A DNA stretch of 64,000 bases from Denticeps clupeoides (Eukaryota > Chordata > Actinopteri > Clupeiformes > Denticipitidae): positions 19,647,279 to 19,711,278 of the forward strand of contig NC_041711.1 in the NCBI RefSeq assembly GCF_900700375.1, read 5' to 3'. Under the pieces are notes generated by a model, which was not told the origin of the DNA, did not search any database, and saw only the letters and a list, made by a program, of their open reading frames with translations. Within the stretch, counting starts at the first letter, position 1. Every line of letters begins with the position of its first letter. Positions 37,334 through 48,676 of this stretch are shown piece by piece. The translations under genes were made by a program, and so were the position numbers.

Positions 37334-38449
37334 TCAAGTATTTGCCTTGTGATGACTGCAGTGAAATGGCAAAAGTTTTAGGAAGGCTTTTTTGAAGTCT
37401 TCATTGAAGATGGTGTAAATTAGTGGGTTGATGAGAGAGTTCAGGTAACCTAACCAAGTTAGCCCATCAGCCAAACCGACAGAGGTGCTGCAAGTGGGGC
37501 AGGCATTAACAATCACCTCCTTTAAGAAGAAAGGCAGCCAGCAGATCACAAAAGCACCCAAGATGAGTCCTAGTGTCAATGCTGCCCTCCTCTCCCGAGT
37601 TGCATAGGTCCGGCGGCCCTTTTGGGACCTCGTGTTCTGGTTGGCAATCTGGACACGGTCACACTCGAGGGATAAGTCAGAGAAAGACTTCTCAGTAGGG
37701 CTTAGGGTGCAAGGACTGAGTGGGCCGTCCTTGTCTGAGCCCTCACCATGGAGCATGATGCTGCTCACCGTGTCTCCCATCACCCGGCTGCTCCCCCGCC
37801 GGTTACGCAGGGTCTGAGCAGCCTTGTAGATCTTGTAGTATAGCACGAGTATGAGGGTGAGGGGGATGTAGAAAGCTCCTAAAGTGGAGTAGACTGTGAA
37901 AGCAACATGATCATGCTCAATCCAGCAATCCATGACCCCTTCCTCCGTCGGTTCTGGCTGCCGTCTCCAAATCAGCAGTGGCAGTGACACCAGGACGGAG
38001 AGCACCCAGACAGCGGTGATGGTTACAGCTGCACGCCGAGCTGTCCGTTTCTGGGAATACTCCACAGCATTCGTGATGGCGCAGTAACGGTCCAAAGCAA
38101 TGGCTGCAAGGTGCATGATGGAACATGTGCAACAGATGACATCTATGCCCAACCACATGTGGCAAAGGACCGGCCCCAGGAGCCAAACTTCCTCTATAAT
38201 GTAAACAATACTGATGGGCATTACCAGAACAGCCACCAGGAGGTCTGTCACGGCCAAGGAGCAGATGAGGTAGTTGGCTGGCTGGTGGAGCTTACGGGTA
38301 ATCAAGATGGCAGTGATGACCAGGGAGTTGATGGCAGTGGTAGAGACTGCCAGGACGGAAAGAATCAAGGACAGCATGATTTTGCTTGGGCTGCCCCTGC
38401 CTGCCAGTAACTTTGGAACATCTTCAGCAGAGCGGTTAAGCAGATCCAT
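37334..38449 (-). CDS. htr1f: HTR1F, serotonin receptor 1F
   Basis: A single-exon class A GPCR of 371 residues (human HTR1F 366), expected to couple to Gi and lower cAMP. It shows an N-glycosylation site at Asn5, TM2 Asp69, Cys96 for the loop disulfide, the amine-binding Asp103, DRY at 120-122, CWLPFF in TM6 and NPLIYTIFNEDFKKAF in TM7/helix 8. That last motif and NSLVI.AI..TRKLH.PANYLICSLAVTD closely match human HTR1F. The third intracellular loop is long and Ser-rich. Order and orientation relative to CHMP2B and ZNF654 are as in human, which supports 1F over the related 1E. The start is the first ATG of the open frame and gives an N-terminus of the expected length. A candidate poly(A) signal (TTTATT on the plus strand) lies at 37072-37077. 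Confidence 0.96.
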   Translation of the reverse strand: MDLLNRSAEDVPKLLAGRGSPSKIMLSLILSVLAVSTTAINSLVITAILITRKLHQPANYLICSLAVTDLLVAVLVMPISIVYIIEEVWLLGPVLCHMWLGIDVICCTCSIMHLAAIALDRYCAITNAVEYSQKRTARRAAVTITAVWVLSVLVSLPLLIWRRQPEPTEEGVMDCWIEHDHVAFTVYSTLGAFYIPLTLILVLYYKIYKAAQTLRNRRGSSRVMGDTVSSIMLHGEGSDKDGPLSPCTLSPTEKSFSDLSLECDRVQIANQNTRSQKGRRTYATRERRAALTLGLILGAFVICWLPFFLKEVIVNACPTCSTSVGLADGLTWLGYLNSLINPLIYTIFNEDFKKAFLKLLPFHCSHHKANT

Positions 38450-39042
38450 AATTTGTCTCTGTCCTTTGAAGGAGAAAAGATAACAGAGATCAATGCACGT
38501 TTCAGCTTTTCATTGCAGAATGTCAGTTGACTGATTACCCTACGAGAAACATTTTAATATCCTATCATGGATCACTGCACTATCAAAGGCTAAACTTCAG
38601 TGATACCCCAGTGACTGTAACCTAATTTTGTCATTTTAAGCCAACTTCATCACACTTTTTCAGCGTGACTCATACTAAACACTTGTTTGGTGAGAAACGT
38701 GCGTCAATCCTGGATATTTCTTGAAACTCATTGTGACTCACATACCATGTGTGCTCCCAACTCTAATCCCCCTGTGCTGTTAGATAATGGTACACAGTAA
38801 AACCAATTTAAGTGTTCAGATCAATATTTCATCTATTTTCTTTTCATAATAAGTATCCATGCCCTTCCAGCAACAGCCTTTTAGGTGATTCTAGAAAACG
38901 TAACCATTTCATGTCAACATCTGTGTATCAAGTAAGTCTCTTTTTCTTCTAAAAGCAAACATCAAGAAAAAGGATGTCAACAATCTTAAAAAATGATTTG
39001 GTATCTGATTGCATACACACTTTTCAGTATAGGTTCAGGTCC

Positions 39043-39152
39043 AGGGTGGTAGAAGCTAAGTGGGTAGCACACTCACCACTGAATACAATGTTGCAGGTTA
39101 AAACCCCACTTAGTACACTTGCGCATTTATCAGATGCCCAGAGTGACTTACA
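39043..39152 (+). repeat. SINE family A copy, internally deleted
   Basis: The head (GGTGGTAGAAGCTAAGTGGG, B box as GGTTAAAACCCC) is joined to the tail (GCATTTATCAGATGCCCAGA), with the body missing. The orientation is opposite to the other family A copies in this window. A LINE-like fragment follows directly. Confidence 0.75.
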
Positions 39153-39159
39153 TGTTTGC

Positions 39160-39440
39160 TTTTGAAATGTCCATCATAGAAATTCTTCATTGGTTTCACC
39201 TGGGACCGATCTGTAAATACTTTGGTAATTGTAAGTGAATTAGCTATTCTAACATCTAGTGGAAAGTCATTCCACCACCTAGGACAGAAAAGATGCTAGA
39301 TGAATGAATTTCCTAGTACCTTGAGAGAGCAGTGATGGAGATTAGGTGAGATTGAGTTGCAGAATAGGAGCGATGAGAGATCTGAGGTAGGAGGGTGCTG
39401 ACCCCTCCTTGGCATTGTAGGCAAGCATCAGGTAATTTAT
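39160..39440 (-). mobile_element. LINE-like ORF2 C-terminal fragment
   Basis: The minus strand reads AYNAKEGSAPSYLRSLIAP and similar residues, the 'YKA..G.AP.YL..L..P' pattern of LINE ORF2 C-termini, followed by decayed sequence with stops. It is related to the fragment at 57655-58020 through the shared block around CATTCCACCACCTAGGACAG. Confidence 0.55.
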
Positions 39441-41220
39441 TTGCACATTTTGCTAATAAGTAACAAGTGTATGAAAGAAGCTGAGTCTGTAATGGTACAT
39501 GCTTGAATTGCTTTGGAATTGAACGAATATATTGAACTTTCAAATCCATTTATTGTCATAAGCAGCACAACATTTTTCCTGCATGGCACATATGCCCAGA
39601 CACAAGGTTAATTTGTTTTAATTAGATTCATTTCATCACAGATACAAAGTATTTTAAATGTATCACATCTAATTTAAATATATCATATATATGGCATTAT
39701 GTTTATAATAGAAGCAGTCACATTGAAACTGGAACCAGGATGTATTATGTCATGTTGATAAGTGACAGAGTTTCTGTAGCTTCCTGTCAATCTTGCATAC
39801 ACCACAGGAGTTGAATGAATCACTCACACCATGAGAAATGTACCTTCAAACCAACAGGAAGAAAGCCTGCTAACACTGACATTCTTATCTCAAAGTAGCA
39901 TTACAGTCAGCATGCACCTTCCCATTGTGAAGTCAGTGAAGTCTAAACCTTTAGGACAATAAAAAAAATTTAAAAAAAAACACTGGGACACATATTCCAA
40001 ATGTATATTAAAGTGACTTCTCATTAGCTCCAAAATGCATTGCATTGTTGATCAGTCCCTTAGATTCTTAGGTATATGCTTACTTCGAAAGAGCTCTCAT
40101 TGTTCAGTTGAAAATACTAAGAAAAGGGCATGCAATTAATCATAGATGTGTTTGGATCTTCAGATCTTTAGAGGGTCCTAGGTCCAAAACCTTGAGAAAA
40201 CCCACAATGACAAATTTGTCTTCACTAGAACTCCATAATTAGATTAAAAATATGAAAATGTATTCTCTGAAAAATAGTCTCTCCAGGGTTTGGTCAGATG
40301 GTCTAAAGGTGGCGTTTTAATGAACATGGACATTTATTCAAAAGGCTACCATGAGCCAACCAACTTTCACATTCCTTCCAACATATCCTAGTACCCAAAA
40401 TATGCATTTTTATAATTTATTAGGTCAGATAATGGATGAGATTCTGTGCCAGAAATTTGCTCTCATTAAATGATCAACATCAAAGGGATGGTTAAAAAAG
40501 GAACAAAAAAAGAACAGAAATTTATGCATTTATCTGTGGAGGGTCATTATCAGTGTCCAGCAGCCAGTGAATAGCCTTTGCACAATACTTGGCCTTAGTA
40601 TATGTCTAGAATAAATAGTAAGTACAGTTGCCTTAATATACTGAAGCTGTTCAATATCTGACCAAAGCGGAGACTTCATTGTAAGGATGGGAAATGAAAG
40701 TGACTTTTTATAGTGCACGAGCGCCACAAACAGAATGAGGGTAAGATTTATCTGAAATTAAATCAAACATTGGCAAATTAAATTGGTGTTCTTTGAATGA
40801 TCTTTTTTCAGATGAAACAGACTGGTGCTAATATCCACTCATCTGAAGAGAGTCGTGAAAGGAGAAATAAAAAAAATTGCCACCCAGTTCTGTGCAGGTG
40901 CTTTAATAAATAAACCCATTCAGTTTTTGCTCAGTTGACACAACATTGAAATCCTTTGGGCAATAATACTATGACATCATGCATGGCAAAATCCACATTG
41001 TACAGTAGATAATTCATTACTTAGTCAAATAAATATACGGACTAATTTAGGTATATATTCTTTTATTATTGGGGAATAAATTAAATGCTGAATATTTCCA
41101 CCTGGCTATGCTGTGTGGATCTATTTGATGATCATCAGGAGATCACATTTTGTTAGCCAGTCAATGACAATTTTATATTTTTCACTAACCACTATTTCAA
41201 TCAGATGTGCAAATTATGCG

Positions 41221-41393
41221 ATTTACATTTACATTTATGGCATTATCAGACGCCCTTATCCAGAACAACTTATAATCAGTAGTTACAGGGACAGTCCACC
41301 TGGAGCAAAGTGGAGTTTGTAAGTGGGGATAGTAACTGGGTCTTCTGGTTCATAGATGGGAATGTTACCTACTAGGCTACTACCATAAATGTT
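41221..41393 (-). repeat. SINE family A copy with damaged head
   Basis: The plus strand has the ATTTACATTTATGGCATTAT tail, CAGTAGTTACAGGGACAGTC and a tRNA-like part (GGGTCTTCTGGTTCATAG) ending at CTACTACCA. A stretch of the body including the AAGTGTCTTGCTC block is lost. Confidence 0.85.
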
Positions 41394-42043
41394 TTTTTAA
41401 TGACCAGAAATGACCATGTCACCAATATTTTAGGTAAATACATTCCTTAAGGTGATACTGACATGAAATTCTCACCAAATGTCCATAAATGTATGTTATG
41501 TGAATGGAAAAAAATAATGTTCTTTTCCCACAGACAGAATAGGCTGAATTTCATTTGTGGCAATCAGGTATGCTGCAGAGAAAGCAACTGGTAATTAGGG
41601 TGGGAAATTGGGTTCGCTGCTGGAGGAGTGCATTAAGAATGGTGTTAAAACCCTAGATTAAGAAGCAATAGCTGTCAACACAAAGATGCATCAGTTTGTC
41701 CTTGGCCACAGTCAATCTTAAACATATTTGTCTCAACAAAATCATCTGAGCGACATTCAGCTTTGGTGTTGCAGTGTTAAATTGTTGGAAGTTCATGGCC
41801 AATGCAGTGCCTTTCAAATGAATTATCTCTGGCTGTTTATTGGCTGTTGCCAATAAAATCTTTGCTCTTCTAATTTTTCATTACTATAAGGTGTAAAGAC
41901 AAAAGTTTCAACATGTATTATATCATCAGCCAATTTAAACTCTGGATCACATGGTACTACAGTCGCACCTTCATTTCCACTCTCTGCCCACATGATGCAG
42001 GCACAGTTGAGCTAATTAATGTCATATTTTTTACACATTAATT

Positions 42044-42244
42044 TTACATTTTACATTTACATTTACAGCATTTTTCAGACGCCCTTATCCAGAGCGACTT
42101 ACAATCAGTAGTTACAGGGACAGTCTCCCTGGAGCAATTTAGGGTTAAGTGTCTTGCTCAGGGACACAATGGTAGTAAGTGGGATTCGAACCCGGGTCTT
42201 CTGGTTCATAGGCGAGTGTGTTACCCACTAGGCTACTACCACCC
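42044..42244 (-). repeat. SINE family A, near-intact copy
   Basis: The reverse complement has an A box (TAGCCTAGTGGGTAACACAC), B box (GGGTTCGAATCCCAC), the body block GAGCAAGACACTTAACCCTA, then TAAGTCGCTCTGGATAAGGG and a TGTAAATGTAAA tail. With the copy at 60800-60986 it defines the family in this window. Confidence 0.92.
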
Positions 42245-43918
42245 TTGCAGTGATTAGCATATTTTGACAGTCCTGTATCATAAATTTTTGGTCCTCTTGC
42301 TGCTTCAACTGTCTGTCTTTTTCTGTTTTTGTCTTTTTATTTAATATAAATTGTCACAGAATCTGTGAATTCAGCACATATTGTCATAAAAAAAACTGTA
42401 CTTTTTTGGCACAAGAAGGCAGTCAGAAAAAAGTAACACTCACATTTAAGGTATTCCAGGTATTCCACCTAAACAAAGCAACCTAGAGGAACCTTCTATG
42501 ATTATTTAACATGCATACAGCTTCCACCGCATAAATTAAATTAAAATACAGTGTTACAAATCAAGGTTTGGTATGTTCTGGCGTGGAAGCTGGATGAAGA
42601 GGCATCAGTGCCAGCATAATATATAAAAATCACTCATGAGCCATCACGATAAATAAAGTAGTCCTCACTGACTGTGCTGGCCTATAGGACCTCATTCACT
42701 ATTTCTATTAATAAAATAACATAGTCCCTGTCTCACCCTATACACCTTATGCAGACGGTATAAGCAAACAGGGTTGATGCAGGATGCAGGTGTTTTGGGC
42801 AGACAATGAGGGACCTCACCAACACACTCCAAAAGACCCACCTCACGTCTATCAGTCAGAGCCCATGGGCACAGCGAGACTAGGATGCTAACACTAGTAA
42901 GTGTGGAGGTGCTCCTCAGGCTGGCTCTGTCAGGCACTCAGTCCAGTCCATTTGTCTGGATCAGAAAGGGACAACAGATGGAGCGTCACACATACACTTC
43001 ATCCTTTGCAGACTGGAGAGACGAGGACGGCCATCACGACTGTTTGCCTGAATAACCACCAAACAAAAGCCCGCCATCACATCCAATTTTTCAGAAATTT
43101 GTCCTTGTCACAATCAATTATAATATTTGAATGTTGGAGATCTGAAATGTAATTTTCTGATCTTTGATAAAGCACAGAACGTACACAGCACATGTAATAT
43201 GAGTAAAACAGATTCAAGCCAAGTCCCAAATTTGAGCTCATGAATACAGTTTAAGCATTCATATATAAATAAAGATAAAATTGTACATGTTGCTTGAAAT
43301 GTGTCTCCAAGAAAGAGAGCATCTTAATGTTTTTTTTGCCCCATCTATATCAAGCTTATTCAAGCAAACAACTGGATTTATGATCAAATCATATCTTTTC
43401 CTGTCATTTTCATGAAATGTGTTTTTTTTCCATGATTCAGACGTGGTTTTAGTTTGAATTGTCAACTGACTCATCCTCTCTAGATGATCCAGCAATGTAT
43501 GCGACTACACCAACCCACCCTCGCAAAGGAAATCTGAAGTCATACAGAATGTCAAGAACATCCTTTGTACCACAGGACTATCAACAAACCTGCATTTTCC
43601 AGTGACCTTGCTGAGTAAATCCTTTATGCCTCGTTAGAAAAGGGATGTTTTCAGCGCCGGTTATGTTACGAAGGCTTGCCAGACATGACAAGAGGAGAGG
43701 CAAGAGCAGCTTATCTTTTGCCAGCACCGGATCTGACAGGGAGACGTGGTCAGCATGCAAGCTGATAACTCCTGTAAATGTTAAGTGCGTTTTCACATCC
43801 CCACACCTGTTGTCACCTGACTAGGAAAAAAAAGCACTCCAAATATGACAACTTGATATCAACTTAAAATCAAAGAAGGTCTCTTGCTTTCCAAAACCAT
43901 GAATATGGTTTATTATAA

Positions 43919-43993
43919 TTTGTATGTATGTGTATATTATATGTATGTATGTGTATGCATGTATGTGTGTGTGTGTATACACACACACACACA
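43919..43993. repeat. GTAT/GT repeat ending in a self-complementary tract
   Basis: Interspersed GTAT and GTGT units end in a (GT)n stretch, a central TATAC, and a (CA)n stretch (about 43965-43993). The two sides are reverse complements, so the end can fold on itself. Confidence 0.85.
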
Positions 43994-44146
43994 AGCCTAA
44001 TGATTTTATCATAATGCAATTATGTACAATTATGTTTCATTATCAAACAGATGCGCTCGTGCGGTAAAACTATTGATAATAATAGCAAGTACTCCAGTAC
44101 TTCACTGCCCACTTGTAGTAGCGGTGGCGGAGGTCACCCACTCACC

Positions 44147-44390
44147 GCACTCCGGGGTTGACGGCCCTTCCTCTTCTTCTTTCGTCTGTTTCGTGCCTTG
44201 TCGCGGAGGCTCGGTGGAGATGATGGTGTTCATTGAGGGTCTGATGCTCGCCCACTCTCTCGAAGTGAGAACAGGCAAGGTGGCGCGCACGGCGACGGGC
44301 ACGCGGAGAGCGGTGTTGCCAAGTTCGCTTATTATCAGCGCATTCGGCCTCGTTCGCCTGCGGGTTGCGGCATTTCAATTTCTGGGATGA
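44147..44390 (-). other. Orphan CpG-rich exon-like segment
   Basis: On the minus strand a CpG-rich block holds an ATG at about 44236 opening a frame that begins MNTIISTEPPRQGTKQTK and continues with acidic residues. It reaches a good donor, GGAGTGCG followed by GTGAGTGGG, near 44147. The family is not recognised and no downstream exon was found. It could be a 5' exon of HTR1F, which lies 5.7 kb further on the same strand, or a promoter without coding function. Confidence 0.35.
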
Positions 44391-45598
44391 GGCTGGTTAA
44401 TTACGCAATTACCTTTTTAATCATTCAACGATTCTATCTTCCTTTCTATTTTTTATCCAAAATAAAAAGAATAATCCATTGGATTCATAAACCTCTTTCA
44501 CTGAATATGGGATAATTAAATAACTTTTAATACACAGCCTTCCGGATGTTTGTTTTCTTATAACCATTGAATGATGGATGAGATTTGGAAGTCATGGCAG
44601 AGATCTGCATTTCACCCTCTAATTACATCTGAGCAGAAAAGGCTACACCCAAAAAATGTCCTGATTGTTCTAGTGCTTTCTTACTATACTACTGTGTAAA
44701 TTATAGGTGTAGTAAGAAAAAGAAAAATTGTACCAGAAGTCATTACCACATTACCAGAAGTCAAACGACATTACCAGAAGTAATGTAGTTTGAAAATACT
44801 TCTTACTTTGTTTGCACAGTCAAAAAGCGCATAAAAGTCAGCACAGCTTCTTCTTCAGACCAGTAATTCTTGGGCTTTTATTAGCCCAGCTCAATCATAT
44901 GAGTCACAGCAGGTGAATCTTTCAACAGTGCCATGCTTATGTAACCATGAGGACTGTCAGACATTTCACACTATCCCTATAGCGGAGACGGTCCTCATCC
45001 TCTGCATGCCAAAGAAGTGCGCAGCAACACAACCCAATCGGTGATAAATTCAGGGAGGACGGGAATGCTGTGTGTATTCCGGGCATGCTGTCACGATCCG
45101 CAGCAATCTCTGTACACAAGTGAAGGGTAACATGGCAAAAAGCGGGATATAAACAGTGGCTGCAATCCAGATGCCAGAGCATTGGTCAGTATGATGGCTT
45201 TCAGGACACTTGAGATTTGTGATAAGGCCGCGATAAAGAAGAAGGGCGGGTTTGGAATTCTGGGCACTGACAGAATAAAATGTCACTCCTAGATAGGATT
45301 TTCTATTGTTCCATATGTAACAGCACATAATGAATCATATATATATTTTCATCCAATCAATAACGGAGGCAAGACAACTGTAGGTAAATTTAATAAAATG
45401 GCCACGACACAACACAGTCATTATTAGTCACGCAAGTGGGATTTACCAATGCCGATCTTATTTCAGATATTTTATTGCTGAGTAAATCTACCTGAGATAG
45501 ATTCAGCATGGCCAGAGAGTGAATGACTGTGAGCCAAGAGGTCAGATGACCCTAAAACATCATTGTGTCCCTGGATGTACAAATACAGATTGTAGGGT

Positions 45599-45676
45599 AC
45601 AGTGGTTGGCCTAGCGGGTAAAAGGTTAAATGCAGAGGGCACATTTTGTGGTGTCACCATGTGTCACTTCACTTTC
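45599..45676 (+). repeat. SINE family B copy, internally deleted
   Basis: A head fragment (TGGCCTAGCGGGTAAAAG) is joined directly to the GTTAAATGCAGAGGGCACAT block and a tail ending near TCACTTCACTTTC. The B-box part and body are missing. Confidence 0.75.
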
Positions 45677-46494
45677 TTCAAACATTTCAGTATATTAAGG
45701 CATGTGACTTCTCCACCATCATAGGGCCTGTTTTGACTGGCTGGTGTATTTTAAATTTCGAATTAACTCATACATAATTGTAGACCCAAAAGTCTAACTT
45801 ACGCACTGATTGTAGACAGTTGTTGGGATGTTTCATGTTGTTAGTCGCCTGAACAGTAAAACACTGCAACCTAGTGTCGAAAGGCAGGAAGTAATTATCA
45901 GCATTATATTACACATAACCGTGACCAGTAAGTGGTTTGATCTGAAAATGCATTTTATTTATGGGGGGGAAAAAAAATAAACAAAATCATCTGTAACTCT
46001 GAACAAACAGAGCCCCCGTTTCTGTATACAGAGACAACAAAAGTAGCAGCTATTTACCCCAAATTATTTACACCCCTGTTAACGTATCATATTTTAAAAG
46101 CAATGAGCTAAAGTACACCACTCAACTTTAATGGTAAGGTTAGGGGCGCTTGTTTCATAAATTTACAGATCTGTTATATTTTCTTTAATAGTTTAAAAAA
46201 TAAATAAAGACGCATTTTGTGGTGCCTGTGAATTTGATTGTTCTTATCTCCCAGAGGACAAGTAGAACGGCATTCAAGGCAGAGCCTTGTGAAAAGGTTT
46301 TTGCTGTAGTGCCAGATGAAAAGGGAGTTCAGGAACAGGGTTGATCGATAAATACAAAGAGGCTTGCTATGCCCAATGATGCAATGCACCATTTTTCGGT
46401 CATAGAGGTAGAATGGCACTAGAGACAGTGCGACATATGAGATTAGCACAAATCTAGTGTGCAACAGTCAGTAACCGATATGCAGTGCACTCAC

Positions 46495-46500
46495 TTTATT
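46495..46500 (-). terminator. CHMP2B poly(A) signal candidate
   Basis: AATAAA on the minus strand about 300 bases past the CHMP2B stop. Other TTTATT matches exist further on, so the choice is tentative. Confidence 0.35.
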
Positions 46501-46795
46501 AACGGAGTTACAGTCGTTCATACAATCTGACGCATTCCCAATATATGATGTATAACTACCCTGAGCCAGAGAAAATCTAAACTGTTACTCCAGAAATAAG
46601 CCTATCTTAGACAAAATATCTTACAAAATATTTAACAATAATAAAATGCAACTGCCTTCTGTGGCACTTTTTCCCCCCCAGATTAGGCAAGTTTGGAGTG
46701 TAAATGTTTGTGTTTATATGATAAGTACATGCATCTGGGCTTTGGCGGTCACGGTGAATGCAAGAAATGTAGTGTGAATGTGGGTGGGTGTGATG

Positions 46796-48676
46796 TCAGT
46801 CCACTCCCAGCGCTTTGAGCTGCCGCTCAATTTCTTCATCTGAGATTCCACTTGCTTTGGAGGTGGAGGCCGTGGGGTTGTGCCGGCTGGCCGATGGGGC
46901 ATTAGCCATCTATATGTGATATACTCAGTGTTAAAAATAGAGCCTTATAGATCACTACAGTTATTTCAAGTTGATGAAAAGAAACTATCATTGAACAAAA
47001 ACAAGGAAATAAAGAACACTTCTCAGAAGTGGCAAAATGATGCTTATTGAAAAGCCCAAGGGGATCAAATGGAAATAAAACTTTTTGGAAACGTCTAGTT
47101 AAACTATAACTTATATATATAATTTTAAATGTTCAGAGAAATCCTAAATTATACAATGGGAAAGGGATGCAATAAAAGGGATGCAATAAAAAGAAATTGA
47201 TCCTTAACTTTGTTTTTATATAACTCACATTTATCAACTAATCAATCAATAATTTATTATGCTACATGCAGACACCTACTTTTGTGTGTATCTGTGGTTA
47301 GTTCTCACTCACCTTTCCTGAGATCTCAATGCCAATCTCATCCAACACCTGATTCACAATGTCCTGAGATTCTTCCTCATCACCAGAGTCCTCAAAAAGG
47401 TCATCAAGGGTGTCATTCACTGAAAGGTAATCAGGGAACATATGAGCTTAAAGTATCCATTTCATTTCTAAAACGTTTTTAATGATTAAAAAAAAAAAAA
47501 AAAGAATGTGAATAAGCATTTAGAAATTATGTTTTGTGTTGCAGAGATAAATTGTTAATGATGTCGTGATCATGGTCACCAGCTAGCAGCAGTCCATTTT
47601 GTTTCATAACACCAGCATGTCTATGAAGAAGCAATAAGGTGGAATATTTTGCCACATGGAGAATTGTTAGTTAGCATTGTTAGTTAACATAATTTCAAAT
47701 CCATCTAAATTATTGAGTTTAAATTACTAATGCACACATGCTCAATAATAATAAATGTTATAAGATCTTACTCATCTCCTCCGTCATTTCCATCTTGGTA
47801 GTTTCTTTCTGGAAGTTCTGCATTGTCTGCATGGTCTTCTGGGGATCCATCTTCTTATTGACCGCCTGCATTGTCTAAAATTGAATTACACAGCAAGAAT
47901 GCATTCAGGGGTCTAAAGTGCCTGCAATACGAACAAGCACATTAAAGCCCCATGAAATTTTAATGTCTTACTTTGGTAGTTTTAGCCATGGCCCCAGCCA
48001 TCTTCATCTGGGAGTTCATGAGCTTTGTTTGTGTTGACATGGATGTGACCTTTGAACTGACCGCGTAGGTGCGATTCTTCTGTTTTCTTAGCTGCACTAG
48101 CTGCTTAGCTAGAATCGTACAGGCCTCCTTGTTGCCAGTTTTCGCCATTTTCTTGATTTCCAACTCCTACACCGTGTGAAATTGCATGTTGAAATTAATT
48201 TCTTAAAAGTCTGACGAGAGAGAGAGGAGACTACAGAACACGCCCTGATACCTCATCAAGTCTCTGGTTCTCTACTTATGTCCTACACAATGCCACAAAG
48301 TGTAAACTACACTGAGCCAGCCATCCAGGGGGATGTGGAGGAGCTCACCAGCTGTTTCTCCTGCTTCTCCAGAGCTGTTCGGTCTCTGGTGATCTGCCTC
48401 TGCGTTCCTCTGAGCTCTTTGGTTTGCTCTTTGATGACATCTGAAAGCAACAACGCCAGAAGGCTTAAGGAACGTGTAAACATCCACTGTACCTGCCCTG
48501 GCGAAATTTTGAAATCTGCGAGACACTTTCCTAAACGAGGCCACGGGTACAGGCTGAAACTGGAAAGTCTAGTTTGCGGTGCGAGGTGAAACGGCAGGGC
48601 CATCACCCGGCAGTCAAGTTATCAAGGCAAAGGACAACTCACCATCTACGGTCTTCTTCTTGAATAACGACGCCAT
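46796..48676 (-). CDS. chmp2b: CHMP2B, ESCRT-III subunit
   Basis: A charged multivesicular body protein that polymerises on endosomal membranes in ESCRT-III and recruits VPS4; human mutations cause frontotemporal dementia. Six coding exons (minus): 48676-48643, 48440-48349, 48166-47972, 47874-47772, 47419-47313, 46909-46796. Frames close at 214 residues (human 213). The N-terminus MASLFKKKTVD is identical to human, followed by a basic helical core (ALEKQEKQLELEIKKMAK, VSSKVTSMSTQTK). The C-terminal half is acidic (FEDSGDEEESQDIVNQ). The end, SDEEIERQLKALGVD, is the MIT-interacting motif for VPS4. CREB1 starts on the opposite strand within about 650 bases. Gene identity and structure are secure. 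Confidence 0.98.

Larger units (their letters stand above)
38450..46494. other. 8 kb spacer between HTR1F and CHMP2B
   Basis: It contains SINE family A copies, a LINE fragment, one SINE B remnant and the orphan segment at 44.2 kb. POU-domain or homeodomain exons of POU1F1, expected here from the human order, were looked for and not seen. Confidence 0.55.

Noticed and set aside
44937-45328. Minus-strand frames of 81 and 92 codons with hydrophobic runs
   Set aside because: They look vaguely like membrane segments, but no family, paired splice sites or conserved motif could be recognised.
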